Program-made: the position numbers and the translations under genes
Notes under the pieces: generated by a model
Databases searched by the model: none
What the model was told of the DNA's origin: nothing
The model's input: the letters and a program-made list of their open reading frames with translations, nothing else
From: Lumbricus terrestris
Taxonomy: Eukaryota > Annelida > Clitellata > Crassiclitellata > Lumbricidae
Assembly: GCA_949752735.1 (NCBI GenBank)
Contig: OX457037.1
Location: 34,014,956 to 34,078,955, forward strand
Direction: 5' to 3'
Length of the DNA stretch: 64,000 bases
Shown: positions 40,334 to 51,639 of the stretch, in pieces
Numbering within the stretch: position 1 is the first letter of the stretch
Layout of the letters: each line of letters begins with the position of its first letter

Positions 40334-41421
40334 TATATAGTAATACCAATACGAATGGATTTGCGTTGGTAGTCAAGCGGGTGCATGGCAACTAAAAATC
40401 TAAAATTATCCTTAGATAGTGAAAGTATGCAGCTTTAGGCACAATTTTATTATAAGGTCTGATTTCCCTGAGAAATCCAATGGATTTACATATTCCTGAG
40501 TGGCCTCAATTCGACAAGGAGAAAACCACTGAAGAGCTTTCTTTTAAGAGGAGTTACATGATTGAGATGCCACTATTTTAGAGAGAAGGACTTTGCAGAA
40601 GAAGACGATTACTAAAGCTGAAAAGTGATTTCACAAACTATACTTGTATGCTTTATAAATCCACTTAAGTTCTGCACACAAACAAAGTAAATGAAATCTG
40701 AATAATATAATCAGGAGAGTACGGTATATAGTGCGCATGTTGATCAACCACACATAATTTCTTTCAATTGCTGCAAAAACATATGCATGAAAACATTCTT
40801 CATAACACTTGACTTGTGTAGCCTATACTTTGGCTCAAAATTTCAATTATTGAAGATTGCAGTTTTCCTTCTCACTAACTTCCTACACACACAAAAAACT
40901 AAAATATTAAGTCACTCCGTAAGACCATATCTCTCCATTGAATTGGATCCAGCACTCCACATATGATTTTCCATTTTACCATCACTGCGTTAACTCAACA
41001 GCATAATCCACACTGGCAAGGACCCCTCCTAAACCACTGTAGGCCTGCATCACTTCACAGTTTCTTCATATCACAACTGCTTCCACCGACCATTCCTATG
41101 TTGCTAATTACATATTACCACAATCATTTCTGCATTTATTTACTAAGGCTAAGCAACACTAACGAGACTAAGCATCAACTCTTATAGGGGAAGTTAAATA
41201 AATCAACAAATGCAGTACAATGCAGAATGCACACTCCTCAGAAATCAGAATACAATAATACAATACAATTAGGTATTTATAACACGCTTTAACAAAACAA
41301 GTCTTGCACGAAAGCGCGCTCCGCTACATATCTAGTCATAATGTAATGAGAATAAATGAGTTTTAATTTTAGATTTAAACTCCGTAATAGATGTACACTG
41401 ACGAATGGAAGTTGGAAGACT
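40334..41421. other. No gene recognised
   Basis: AT-rich. From about 41250 to 41421 it holds the inverted copy of the dispersed repeat seen at 12868-12925 (TTTAACAAAACAAGTCTTGCA). No exon. Confidence 0.5.
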
Positions 41422-41429
41422 GTTCCACT

Positions 41430-41594
41430 CAGTGGCGTAGGCAAGGGGGGGGGTTTCGGGGGTTAAAACCCCCCCATTGGCTCCGAAAAAAGGTTTTTTA
41501 AGGGTTATTTTGCCATTTAAGTAAGAAAAATAGTAAAAAAACAGGGTTTTCGGCCATAAAACCCCCCCATAAAAAATTCCTGGCTACGCCACTG
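41430..41594. mobile_element. Non-autonomous hAT-type element (165 bp)
   Basis: Ends CAGTGGCGTAGGCAAGGG and, inverted, CAGTGGCGTAGCCAGG, with a perfect 8-bp duplication GTTCCACT at 41422-41429 and 41595-41602. The interior is CCCCCC/GGGGGG flanked by a short repeated GGGTTTT motif. Inserted into an older dispersed repeat (12868 family). Confidence 0.93.
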
Positions 41595-41602
41595 GTTCCA
41601 CT

Positions 41603-42417
41603 CTTTGGGTCCTGAAACTATAAGAATGGTTGACAAACACCAGATCGAGGCAAATGTCTATCACTATTAATTTATAAGCACGCCCTATCTAAACGTTTAT
41701 ACTTGCCTCTCAAACACCTAAAACTGATCAGTGCAGTACAGAGTTCGTGGCACAAGCCGCACAAGTATAGCCTATACTGCCCTCCTTATCAAATAGACAG
41801 TAACTGCAAAAATCCTATCTTGAGATATTCTTCAAGAAAGAAATTTGATCCTGCCAACCAGTTACCTTGATAAAGTTTCGAAACTTATTATATCATCACA
41901 GTACTTAAAAATGACCCTTCATATAGGTTTGCATAATTTTTATGATTTTTGAATTTAAATACTCTTAAATGCAGATACAGTCTTTTTGCTATGTACTAAA
42001 ATTATTCATTGTTATGCCATCCTTGACAATAAAACTGTATCTACATTTAATATGATATTAATATAATATTCTTCTGTAATAACCCGCCTGCAAACGCACT
42101 GCTGTAAACATTTACATTTATACGATGGTCTCAGGCGATGGTAGACCAATATGACTTGAATTAGGAGAAGTTAGACAAATAGTAGGTTATCCTTGTGAAA
42201 GAAAACAGTGTTTTAAATAATTTTTTATACAATATATCAAAGTGAATTAGCACACATGCAACCAATTTCCACAGCACTACTTCAACTGATTTTTACTGAT
42301 AACAGAGTAAAATGCAATGTATGCTTACTACTGACAAAACAATCATGAAAGAATACTGAATGTATAATGTTTTTCTTTTGTGACAGTTTGCTAAATATTT
42401 TCGCAAACACTTTGAGG
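41603..42417. other. Downstream flank of the transposase-like gene
   Basis: AT-rich, no exon seen. I searched it by eye for an end matching the motif cluster at 45529-45815 and found none. Confidence 0.5.
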
Positions 42418-44970
42418 TTATTCATTTTGAATCAAATCGTCAACATTTGCCGTAGGAATGTCCTGCCAAAATTTAAGTCTGTTTAGTGGCATAAGACCAC
42501 CAAGTTTACTAATGATATCATCCTTCTTCACTTGTGGAATTCCTCTGTGTTCTGTTCGAGGCAGAGGCTTTGAAATGCCATTCTTCATAGCAGTGGCAGT
42601 CAAGAAATTTAACTGCATATCTTCTCCATTGAATGCGGTTTTATACAGGAGTTGTCGATTACCTCGAACTGCTTTGACTGTAACCATGTCACTCAAGTAT
42701 GGTCTCGGAACTGTTCGACTGAGTTTATATGTCGAAGAATAATCAATCCAGTTGAAACAATCTGCAATTCTCATTTCGTGGACCACGACTTTTCCGTTAT
42801 TAGCATTCTGTACACATGCTACAAAATCGTTGAAATCGTACACCTTGCCACACTTCTGCAGACTTTTCTCGACCTGATGGTGAAAACTATCTGCACTCAT
42901 GAATGTGTGTCCAGGCTCAAAGAATTTCAAGTGCACCTCCTCAGCTGCAATTTCGTTGCTGTTGATAATATAAACTAGGTAAGTAAACAATGTCCAATTT
43001 TTGTTCTGTCCAGAACAGTTGTCCAGCCAAACCGTGATGCGCTTAGCATCACGCTGTTTTAAGAAAAAAGCTTGGAATGTGCTGACAATGTCCTCTTTCT
43101 TGCGACCCGCAAGACCTTCGTGCCACAACACAGCAACAGGTTTTGCAGATGTTGTATCTCCCAGCGGAACAAAGCTTTCGTTGAACGCTATGATTCGTCG
43201 CGTGAAAAGCACCGTCTTAAACATTTCCATTCGTGGGATCATAATGACCTTCTGCAGATCTGCTGAAAAGATTACATGTTCTTCTACTGCATTTAAACGG
43301 TCTCGGTCTCGGTCAGAGCGATACTCACGCCTACTCTCATCTGCTTTTGTAATATGTACTTTCCACTTCTTACACATCTCACAATCATGATTCAACTTAT
43401 CTCTACTGTGATCAGGTGAATGCAGTGAAAAGCTTTCACAAAGCTCACACTCTTCATGACCCAGTTTGGCAAATGATATTCCCATGTTCTTTAACTCACC
43501 CCGGTAGACCTCATAAGAACATGCAATGTTTGGGTTCTTAACCAAAAAATCCTTGTGCATGAAGTCAATGGTCACATCTGAAGGCAAGTAGCGCCTATTT
43601 GGGGCATGTTCTCGTCGATAATGCGACACCGATGGACCAAAGGACTCCACATGACATCGTAATACAGTGCGGTCTACTTTATACCTCTTGCCCGAACCAC
43701 GGCCGTCTCGTTTGGGCAGAAGAGATGAAGGGTCAACTGAATGCAATGCTTTCTGAACAACTGTGTCATTGTTTTTGTTAAATCCAAGAGTTCCAAGATA
43801 AAACACTTTACACACAGCGACTTCTTTCCCCTCATCTGTCTGTAAAAAGTAGTGAAATGTTAACGAACGCTTAGAATTATCACCAGTTGTCTTGCGTGCA
43901 ACAGACTGACGCTTTGTACCACTGACGATAAATAGTCTCTGTTCGTACCAACTCAACTGCCAGAATTCCGAATTAATCTTTTGTCGATGTATTTCTTTGA
44001 TTTTGGCTGTGCAATTTCGTTTGCAGCCCGCTAGACAAGGTGCTTGAACGCCATGTTTTCTTACATTTTCAGCAACACAATTCTTTTTCCGAGATTTAGG
44101 TGACAAGGTGCATACTTTTCGTTTTCGAACATTTCGAGTTTCACTGCTTGACGATGCAAATGGCAAATGATCGATGGCAGCTGACATAACTTTCGAAGAG
44201 TTGACGACAGCTGGCACAACTTCAGAAGGGTTGACGGCAGGTGGCAAAACTTCCAAAGGGTTGACGACAGCTGGCACAACTTCAGAAGGGTTGACGGCAG
44301 GTGGCAAAACTTCCAAAGGGTTGACGGCAGCTGGCACAACTTCAGAAAGGTTGACGGCAGGTGGCAAAACTTCCAAAGGGTTGACGGCAGCTGGCAAAAC
44401 TTCCGAATTAATCTTTTGTCGATGTATTTCTTTGATTTCGGCTGTGCAATTTCGTTTGCAGCCCGCTAGACAAGGTGCTTGAACGCCATGTTTTCTTACA
44501 TACAAGGTGCATACTTTTCGTTTTCGAACATTTCCAGTTTCACTGCTTGACGATGCAAATGGCAAATGATCGATGGCAGCTGACATAACTTTCGAAGAGT
44601 TGACGACAGCTGGCACAACTTCAGAAGGGTTGACGGCAGCTGGCACAACTTCAGAAGGGTTGACGGCAGCTGGCACAACTTCAGAAGGGTTGGCGGCAGC
44701 TGGCACAACTTCCGAAGGGTTGACGGCAGCTGGCACAACTTCCGAAGGGTTGACGGCAGCAGCTGCTGGCAAAACTTCCAAAGGGTTGGCGGCAGCTGGC
44801 ACAACTTCCGAAGGGTTGACGGCAGCTGGGAACACTTTCTGATTAAAATTCAACCATCTTCTAACTTTGTCCTTCATTGCCGTATTTTTCTGGTCTTCAA
44901 ATTTCTTCCTCCCTAATTCTACCATCCGAGCTGAACGATTCATTTCTGGGGATCTGAAATTTATTTTCAC
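42418..44970 (-). CDS. Transposase-like protein (DDE/DUF7869-type), intact 850-codon frame
   Basis: N-terminal basic helix (residues 11-45), a repeat region built on PAAVNPSEVV decapeptides (48-130 and 191-262), two copies of a basic Cys-containing block (CLAGCKRNCTAEIKEIHRQK, about residues 150-190 and 285-335), then a conserved core. The core holds a zinc-binding-like insert (HEECELCESF...HDCEMCKKW, about 505-535) and three acidic motifs in RNase-H order: FSADLQKVIMIPRM (D571), VWLDNCSGQNKNW (D650) and FMSADSFHHQVEK (D694). This resembles the large animal transposon-derived group annotated as DUF7869; the superfamily name is uncertain. The first ATG is at 44970, but a good acceptor (AATTTCAG at 44954) lies inside the first codons, so the spliced start is more likely M10 (44943). 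The full frame suggests a recent or selected copy. Confidence 0.8.
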   Translation of the reverse strand: MKINFRSPEMNRSARMVELGRKKFEDQKNTAMKDKVRRWLNFNQKVFPAAVNPSEVVPAAANPLEVLPAAAAVNPSEVVPAAVNPSEVVPAAANPSEVVPAAVNPSEVVPAAVNPSEVVPAVVNSSKVMSAAIDHLPFASSSSETGNVRKRKVCTLYVRKHGVQAPCLAGCKRNCTAEIKEIHRQKINSEVLPAAVNPLEVLPPAVNLSEVVPAAVNPLEVLPPAVNPSEVVPAVVNPLEVLPPAVNPSEVVPAVVNSSKVMSAAIDHLPFASSSSETRNVRKRKVCTLSPKSRKKNCVAENVRKHGVQAPCLAGCKRNCTAKIKEIHRQKINSEFWQLSWYEQRLFIVSGTKRQSVARKTTGDNSKRSLTFHYFLQTDEGKEVAVCKVFYLGTLGFNKNNDTVVQKALHSVDPSSLLPKRDGRGSGKRYKVDRTVLRCHVESFGPSVSHYRREHAPNRRYLPSDVTIDFMHKDFLVKNPNIACSYEVYRGELKNMGISFAKLGHEECELCESFSLHSPDHSRDKLNHDCEMCKKWKVHITKADESRREYRSDRDRDRLNAVEEHVIFSADLQKVIMIPRMEMFKTVLFTRRIIAFNESFVPLGDTTSAKPVAVLWHEGLAGRKKEDIVSTFQAFFLKQRDAKRITVWLDNCSGQNKNWTLFTYLVYIINSNEIAAEEVHLKFFEPGHTFMSADSFHHQVEKSLQKCGKVYDFNDFVACVQNANNGKVVVHEMRIADCFNWIDYSSTYKLSRTVPRPYLSDMVTVKAVRGNRQLLYKTAFNGEDMQLNFLTATAMKNGISKPLPRTEHRGIPQVKKDDIISKLGGLMPLNRLKFWQDIPTANVDDLIQNE
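44163..44833 (-). repeat. 30-bp coding minisatellite within the transposase-like gene
   Basis: Unit GGCACAACTTCAGAAGGGTT plus GACGGCAGCT (+ strand), encoding A-V-N-P-S-E-V-V-P-A, in two blocks (44196-44400 and 44597-44833) separated by the duplicated Cys-rich block. All copies are multiples of three except that frame is still kept by a 36-base variant near 44760. Confidence 0.92.
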
Positions 44971-45425
44971 AAATTCATATTGGGAATAAATTATATGTTA
45001 TTGTGAATGTTGGGAAATTAGCATCATTAAATGGTATGCTATTATAAGAATTGTTATTAAATGTTTTATGGCTACACGTCATTTCTTAACCACGACAGCC
45101 TCATTGCTGACCATAAATGTGCACTCACAACTACGGCTTAGGCCTATTCAACATGTCATATTTACAAATAAACCCGCTTTATGAAGGGTAACCGTATAAG
45201 TTGACACTGTAAATATCTAATTCCAACGGATAATTTCAATTAATTACTATTAAAACAACATACTGCCCGAAAGTGAAAGTGAACTTTGTTTTGCATCCAC
45301 CACGGCTATCGGGCACAATTCACTAATAAATACGTTTTTAAACTTTTCTACCGTAAATTAAATTTCTGTGATTATAAAACTAGTAGACCTAATTTTATTA
45401 TAAAGCAATTAAGTTGGTTACTAAC
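44954..45425 (-). other. Probable 5'UTR intron of the transposase-like gene
   Basis: Donor ACAAG|GTTAGTAAC at 45425 and acceptor AAATTTCAG at 44954 define a 472-base GT-AG intron. Splicing would join a short 5' exon to sequence just before the second in-frame ATG (44943). Confidence 0.45.
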
Positions 45426-45502
45426 CTTGTAGAATTGGTGTAAATAGTTGATTTTTTGACAAAATTAAGACTAATCGAAACGAATGTTTAATCCCTGCTA
45501 AA

Positions 45503-45538
45503 ACGCCGGAAGTCCCCACTGCGCATGCGCACTGCAGA
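45503..45538 (-). promoter_or_regulatory. NRF1 and ETS-type sites upstream of the transposase-like gene
   Basis: The + strand reads CCGGAAGTCC (ETS/GABP core) then CTGCGCATGCGCACTGC (perfect NRF1-type palindrome). On the - strand they lie about 80-110 bases before the proposed 5' exon end, a usual layout for TATA-less housekeeping promoters. Confidence 0.5.
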
Positions 45539-45815
45539 TACGGCTAAAAATGTCCCATCTATGCTTAGCAAGAAGACCGTATGTGCGTAGATACGCCCGT
45601 TTCGCTAGGCACCCTGCAGATACGGCGTTTTTGCTAAGTACACTGGCCTGTATCTGCAGTTACGGTAAATTTAAAACGGCTATATCTCAGCCAAAGTAGC
45701 AGATACGGCTTTCTTAATTTTTACCAAGGTGTAGGGCTGGAATATCATGCCTACTGCGGTCCTAACTCAAAAAGTCAAAAATTGCAGTTACGGTCTTATT
45801 GCTAAGCACGGCAGT
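45529..45815. repeat. Cluster of CAGATACGG / TGCTAAG motifs
   Basis: GCAGATACGG or close variants (GCAGTTACGG, GTAGATACGC) occur at least six times, interleaved with TTAGCAAG/TTGCTAAG, up to GCTAAGCACGGCAG at 45815. Reads like subterminal binding sites of a transposon end. Confidence 0.6.
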
Positions 45816-46310
45816 ATAGATTGAATACTACTGGCCATAAATACTTCGAATTAATGCCAAGACGAAAGGAGGTGATGGTCAAATAGTGTCCTGACAAAAG
45901 ACAGAAATAGACAGATAGACAGATGGACAGACAGCCAAAACAAGTCAACACAGAAACACTGTGATCAACAAGCAAGGCAACTAGTAACTTCAAAGCCAAG
46001 CCAAACTACTGTACCGGTTAGAGAAACAGGCACTAAAAGACGAAAATAATCTGAATTGCCAAACAACTTGGCAATGTCAAATAAATGAGGCAATTTGCTC
46101 CGTCCAGAGCTCGCCCTCTGGCGGTGATGAGAAGGCAATCATTTTGGCAACGTCGTCGTCTGCAGTTGACACCATTCTCAAAATTTGGTCGAAAAATCAA
46201 ACCAGATAATTTTTTGAGTATCCTTAAAATGTGCCATAAAATATAAACAGTGATTCACATAATAGGCCTAAACGGCTAAAGTGTAATTCCCATGAATATT
46301 ATCCCCAGTA

Positions 46311-46453
46311 TAAGAATTGCAGAAAAATAACTGGAGGAGGGGCAGACGTTAATTTATGGACTTGACGTGTCACGTGGGCAATGAGGACTGGACTGTGCGG
46401 TCCTAAGCAAGACTAGGGGTTGAACCCCTTAAACAACCTCACCAATTCTCACC
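46311..46453. repeat. Dispersed repeat, copy B
   Basis: AAGAATTGCAGAAAAATAAC...GCAGACGTTAATTTATG...AGGGGTTGAACCCCTT...AATTCTCACC, homologous to 33459-33594. Confidence 0.6.
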
Positions 46454-46523
46454 CTGCGTATCCCATGCAGCCTTACTTCTGTGCTCTCAGCTCCAGTTCG
46501 ACTTCTGATGGTGGCTTCTTAAA

Positions 46524-46585
<62 letters not shown>

Positions 46586-47389
46586 CGTGATGATGATGAT
46601 AAAAATAATAATATTTTCTTTATTGAAATGAAAAAGAAAAGAGGGTTAGCCACTGTTCATACTTTGGCAGTGCCAGTCCCGACTCCCAAGCTTGGATAAA
46701 TGAGGAGGGCGACACTAATCATCCTTGATATGCCAGTGTCGTCAAACAGCAACAAGCAAGGGTTAGCATTGTTCGTAAACGGTGCATCCCAAATGGGCAG
46801 CGATTCTGAAGGATCTTAAATGATCAGTTCATAACAAAAATTAGCAGGGATGACCCAATCGGGTTGCTATATAAAACCTGTATAGAGACCCTGAGCAAGT
46901 CCTTCACTTGCAATTGCTCATTATAACCAAATCTTTGGAGACCATAGCAAAACATACTTAGCTAAGACGTTACAAGTCACAACATTAAAGGTATGGTACT
47001 CTGCTAAAGACCTATAAGCCACCAAGAGAAAGGCAATATCTTTTGCTAAAGACCTATCAATCACCAAGTGAAAGGTAGCATGCTCTGCTAAATAGGCTAT
47101 CTCAGTCGTCAAGCAAAAAATAACACAATTTACTAAAGACCTATAAGCCCCTTTAGAAAAGGTAATTTATTATGCTGAATACTACTGCCATCAATGATCA
47201 AACATACCTAAATCCTCTGCCATCAGCTGACAAGTAACATGCCTAATTCCTCTGCCATAAATAAATCTTCTGCCATTAGGTGAAAGGTAACATAACTAAT
47301 CCCTCTGCCATCAAATGAAAGGTAACATTCCCAATTTTTTGCCATCAAATGAAAGATAAAATACCTAAATACCCAATTACTCTGCCATC

Positions 47390-47697
47390 AAATGAAAGGT
47401 AACATACCTAACGAAGGGTCACATACCTAATGAAAGGTAACATACCTAACGAAGGGTCACATATCTAATGAAAGGTAACATACCTAATCCGTTTGCCATC
47501 AAATGAAAGGTAACTAACTTACCTAATTAAGGGTGACATAACTAAAAGAGATAACATACCCAAAGAAAGGTAACATACCTAATGAAAGGTAACGTACCTA
47601 ATGAAAGGTAACATACCCAAAGAAAGGTAACATACCCAGTGAAAGGTAACATACCCAAAGAAAGGTAACATACCTAATGAAAGGTAACATACCTTTG
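47390..47697. repeat. About 19-bp tandem repeat
   Basis: Unit AATGAAAGGTAACATACCT with variants (AAAGAAAGG, AACGAAGGGTCAC). The looser form starts near 47270. Confidence 0.9.
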
Positions 47698-48104
47698 CTG
47701 TTCTAGATCCACAAGAAAAGAGAGATCTCACAAAATTAATCATGATGCCAAGAAATGCCTTAATTTCCGCTAATAGCAAACTAAACCAACGCAGTATCAA
47801 CTGATTATTTTATGAGGTAAATATCAAATAATATTTCTGCTAACTATGAACAGAATTTCGCATCGAAATCAGAGAAACAACTGAATTGCTGCGGAGACAA
47901 AAGTGGATGAGCGTCTTAATGCCTGGCGCTTTATGCGCAGAAGGCGCCGAATACGAGATGGAGGAGGAAAAGGAGGATGCAGAGGATGAGGATGCAGAGG
48001 AGGATGAGGAGATAGGGAGATGCGGAGGAGGATAGAGATGGAGATGCGACAACGAGACCTGCATCCTCTGTGGATGGATAAAATCAATTTCTGGATACGA
48101 CTAC

Positions 48105-49235
48105 AACACACGTACATTCGCACACACATAAACAAACACACACAAACATGCATACACACAAACATGCAAGCAAACAGACACAGATGCACACACACACACA
48201 ACATGCACACATACAACACACACATACTCATATACATACAAACACAGGCACACAAACACAGACACACACACACAACAGACAACACACAACACAAACACAC
48301 ACACACCTACAAACACACGCACACTTACACACACACAAGTACACACACATACAACCAAAGGCACAAATATACAAACATACACACACACACACGCACACAT
48401 TTACAGATATATACACAGCACTCAGAGACGCGGTGGCGCTCGTAAGCACCTATAAATTCCTTTACACAGTGCTGTCATTTCCACATGTGGGATTTCTGCT
48501 ATTGATGGCGTCACCTCTGACCAACCAGACACAAGTGAAATAATTCCGTATTGCACGACTCATGGGGGCGACTAACAGCGACAGAGGAGACAACTCAAGC
48601 AGCCATGAAGTGGATCAGTGTGCACACATGCAGACACACACACAGACAGAAACACAGACAGGCAGACACACACAGACAGACACACACAGACAGACAGACA
48701 CACATAGACAGACACACAGACAGACACACAGACAGAAAGACACACACAGATAGAAAGACACGCAGACAGAAAGGCACACAGACAGAAAGACACACAGACA
48801 GAAAAGCACACAGACAGAAAGACACACAGACAGAAAGGCACACAGACAGAAAGACACACAGACAGAAAGACACACAGACAGACACACAGACACAGATAGA
48901 AAGACAGACAGAAAGGCACACAGACAAAGACACACAGACAGAAAGACACGCACAGAAAGACACACACACACACACACAAAAAAAGACACACACACGCACA
49001 CAAAAGACACACACACAGAAAGACACACACAGAAAGACACACACACACAAAAAGACACACACACAGAAACACACACACAGAAAGACACACACACACAAAA
49101 AGACACATACACAGAAACACACACACACAGAAAGACACACACACAAAAAGACACACATACACAGAGAAAGACACACACACACACACAGAAACACACACAT
49201 GCACACAGGAAGACATACACACAGAAAGATGCACA
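48105..49235. repeat. (CA)n and CACACAGACAGAAAGA-type arrays
   Basis: Two blocks (48105-48410 and 48625-49235) split by about 200 unique bases. The long His/Thr/Gln and Cys/Val frames on both strands are artefacts. Confidence 0.95.
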
Positions 49236-49835
49236 GAAACAGGGATTTAAGGTTGGTGGCACAAGCAGAACCATTGACCCGTTATATAATATAGAAATTA
49301 TATATCAGATAAATCTCAATGGGTAGAACGCTGCATCTAAACCATTGGTATTGCAAGCGATACAATTTCAGCAGGTCGCATCAAGGTCATGGAGTTATTC
49401 AGCAGGTTGAAGAAATTAAATGTAAAGTAGATATTAAATATTACAAAGAATTACTGGCAGGTCATAAGACAGGTCAAGAGTAATAGGCTAATACACAGGT
49501 CAAGAGCAATAGGCCATTAGGCAGGTCAAATGACTTGTTGTGACCTTTGGTGCATCATCACTGATGAAAACATAGGCATGATGCTGGAGTCATAGGCAGC
49601 AGTAGAGAAGCAAGAATTTTAGCATACAGACAAACAAGGAGAGAGACAGACAGACAGACAGAGGCAGAGAGAGACAGAGAGCCAGCCATTGACGAATACA
49701 GACAAAGAGAGCACCACATTGAGACTTAATAACAAAGGTACACACACAAAAAACAGTTAGAAAAAGCAGTAGGACACAGACAGCATAGGAGTGAAACAAA
49801 TCATTTAAAACACATAATCTATCGAACAAACGGGA

Positions 49836-49976
49836 TTTAGACAACTTCAATAGTTTTATCTGCCAATAATTGGAACACAACAAAAACTTGATACGAAAAT
49901 AAGTACCGGAACCTACTATTGCACAAACGGATTTAGACAACTTCAATAGTTTTATCTGCCAATAATTGGAACACAT
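49836..49976. repeat. Two-copy direct duplication
   Basis: GGATTTAGACAACTTCAATA and TTTATCTGCCAATAATTGG-AACACA occur twice, about 92 bases apart, nearly identical. Confidence 0.85.
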
Positions 49977-50424
49977 CAATTTTAAACTACCGCACTGCAT
50001 GGAATAGGAAAAGACAACTGCTGGAAAAGATAGGCTCACATACGCATGTGGCTTATAGCCTACGCAATGACAAATGACTTTGACTAATAGTCTATTTGTG
50101 ATTCATAAAACGTAGTGACATGCAATGCAATGCAATGTAAATACAAATTAAGCGTAGCGCCAATTGTGTTTTATGCGGAGAAATAGTGGTGAAATTTGCT
50201 GACGGTTAACAGGTCATTTGTCAGGTCCGGTGTGACATCAGCAGTAGGCTAAGCCTTCTAAGCCTCGGTTGTTCTCTGATCGTGTTTTCTGCCAACATAA
50301 ATCTTCATGAAGTGTCTCCCCTCTTCCGAGATAACCGTCAATAACAGTCCACATTTTTGTAATTTACAGGCAGAGACAGTATGCATACTACTCACGTACA
50401 TGGTAATGTATGGGTGTATGGTTG

Positions 50425-50505
50425 TGTGTTGTAGTGTGCGTATGTGTGTGTGTGTCTGTGTGTGTGGTTGTGTGTGTGTTGTAGTGTGTGTGTGTGTGTA
50501 GGTGT
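50425..50505. repeat. (TG)n microsatellite
   Basis: TG run with short TTGTAG interruptions, itself duplicated (TGTGTGTTGTAGTGTG twice). Confidence 0.9.
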
Positions 50506-51034
50506 GCAACCGCGTGCGTGCATGGTGAGTGAACTGAGAAGAAAAGGGATGAAGACAACAGAGAAAAACAGCGAAGGAATATGAGAGATGAACTTTTACA
50601 GTGAACATGTCTTTTTACAGAATAAATAAAATTCATTGAAAATGCTAATGGACTTTTCTACTCGTGGCAATGCACACAGCCATGTTTGGTCCACATAATC
50701 ACAAGCTTCAGTCAATATAAGTGATATATTTATATATTATACAATATAAGTGATATATTTATATATTATAGTGGTCTGGACTCTGAACTAGCTGATCACT
50801 ACCACACACAAGTTACATCCTGAAAATCAGAGACAATCTTTGCATACGTTAAGTGTCTGCAATTGGTCGGACGTCATGGGAGCATTGCATCTTTCTTAAG
50901 TTTTAGTCAATGCGAAGCAGAGGAAAGACACGAAGCGCAGAATGCACAGAGCGAGATGCAAAAGACGAAAAAAACCAACAACAAGTGCTTTGGTCTGTAA
51001 GGAATGCATGCAATTGGTATCAACAGCCACTCAA

Positions 51035-51173
51035 GGGCCATCCATAAATGACGTCATGCAATTTTGACAATTCTGGACCCTCCTAGCTTCCCCTTGTAAG
51101 GGACCACCACACACCATCACAAATGTGTAACCCCTAATCCCCCAGATGCTTGACGTCATTTATGGATGGTCCC
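51035..51173. mobile_element. 139-bp inverted-repeat element ending in TGACGTCA palindromes
   Basis: Left end GGGCCATCCATAAATGACG and inverted right end GGGACCATCCATAAATGACG, about 22 bases, one indel. Flanked by CAA on both sides (51032-51034, 51174-51176), a possible 3-bp target duplication. No coding capacity. Confidence 0.8.
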
Positions 51174-51361
51174 CAAGCAGACCAATATGTAACTATTCTT
51201 GACAAAGACACATTTCAATCGAAAAAACTCGAGTGAATGGGTGAGCGAAAGCAGGCGCGAAATAAAGACGAGGACGTGCTGAATACAAACCAACGATAAA
51301 ATAATTCGATAATTAAATAAGCGACCGAATAAAGAAGAATGCAGGCAACAAAAGAAGCGCA

Positions 51362-51495
51362 TGAATGAATGAATGAATGAATGAATGAATGTATGAACGA
51401 ATGTATGTATGAATGTATGTATGAATGAATGTATGTATGAATGAATGTATGTATGAATGTATGTATGAATGAATGTGTGAATGAATGAATGAGCG
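51362..51495. repeat. (AATG)n/(TATG)n microsatellite
   Basis: ATGA, TGTATG alternations. Spurious His/Ser/Ile frame on the - strand. Confidence 0.9.
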
Positions 51496-51639
51496 AAGGA
51501 AACCGAATAAAACAGAGTCGGTAGATTCCGTTAAAAAGAATGACGACATGTCAATTGGAGAAGTTAAACACGTTTCTGTCGAATAATTTCTCTGTAAACA
51601 ACACGGACACTGGTCATCTGAAGAATGGATGAATGGAAG

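Larger units (their letters stand above)
45816..48100. other. No gene recognised; simple and dispersed repeats
   Basis: Contains copy B of the 33459 repeat (46311-46453), (GAT)n at 46525-46585, a SINE body fragment at 46885-46920 (CAAGTCCTTCACTTGCAATT) and the AAAGGTAACATACC array. Short frames here have no protein character. Confidence 0.6.

Noticed and set aside
48551..49294. Frames of 200-247 codons (Thr/His/Asp/Arg and Cys/Val/Phe rich)
   Set aside because: CACACAGACAGA arrays; open only because the repeat lacks stop triplets.
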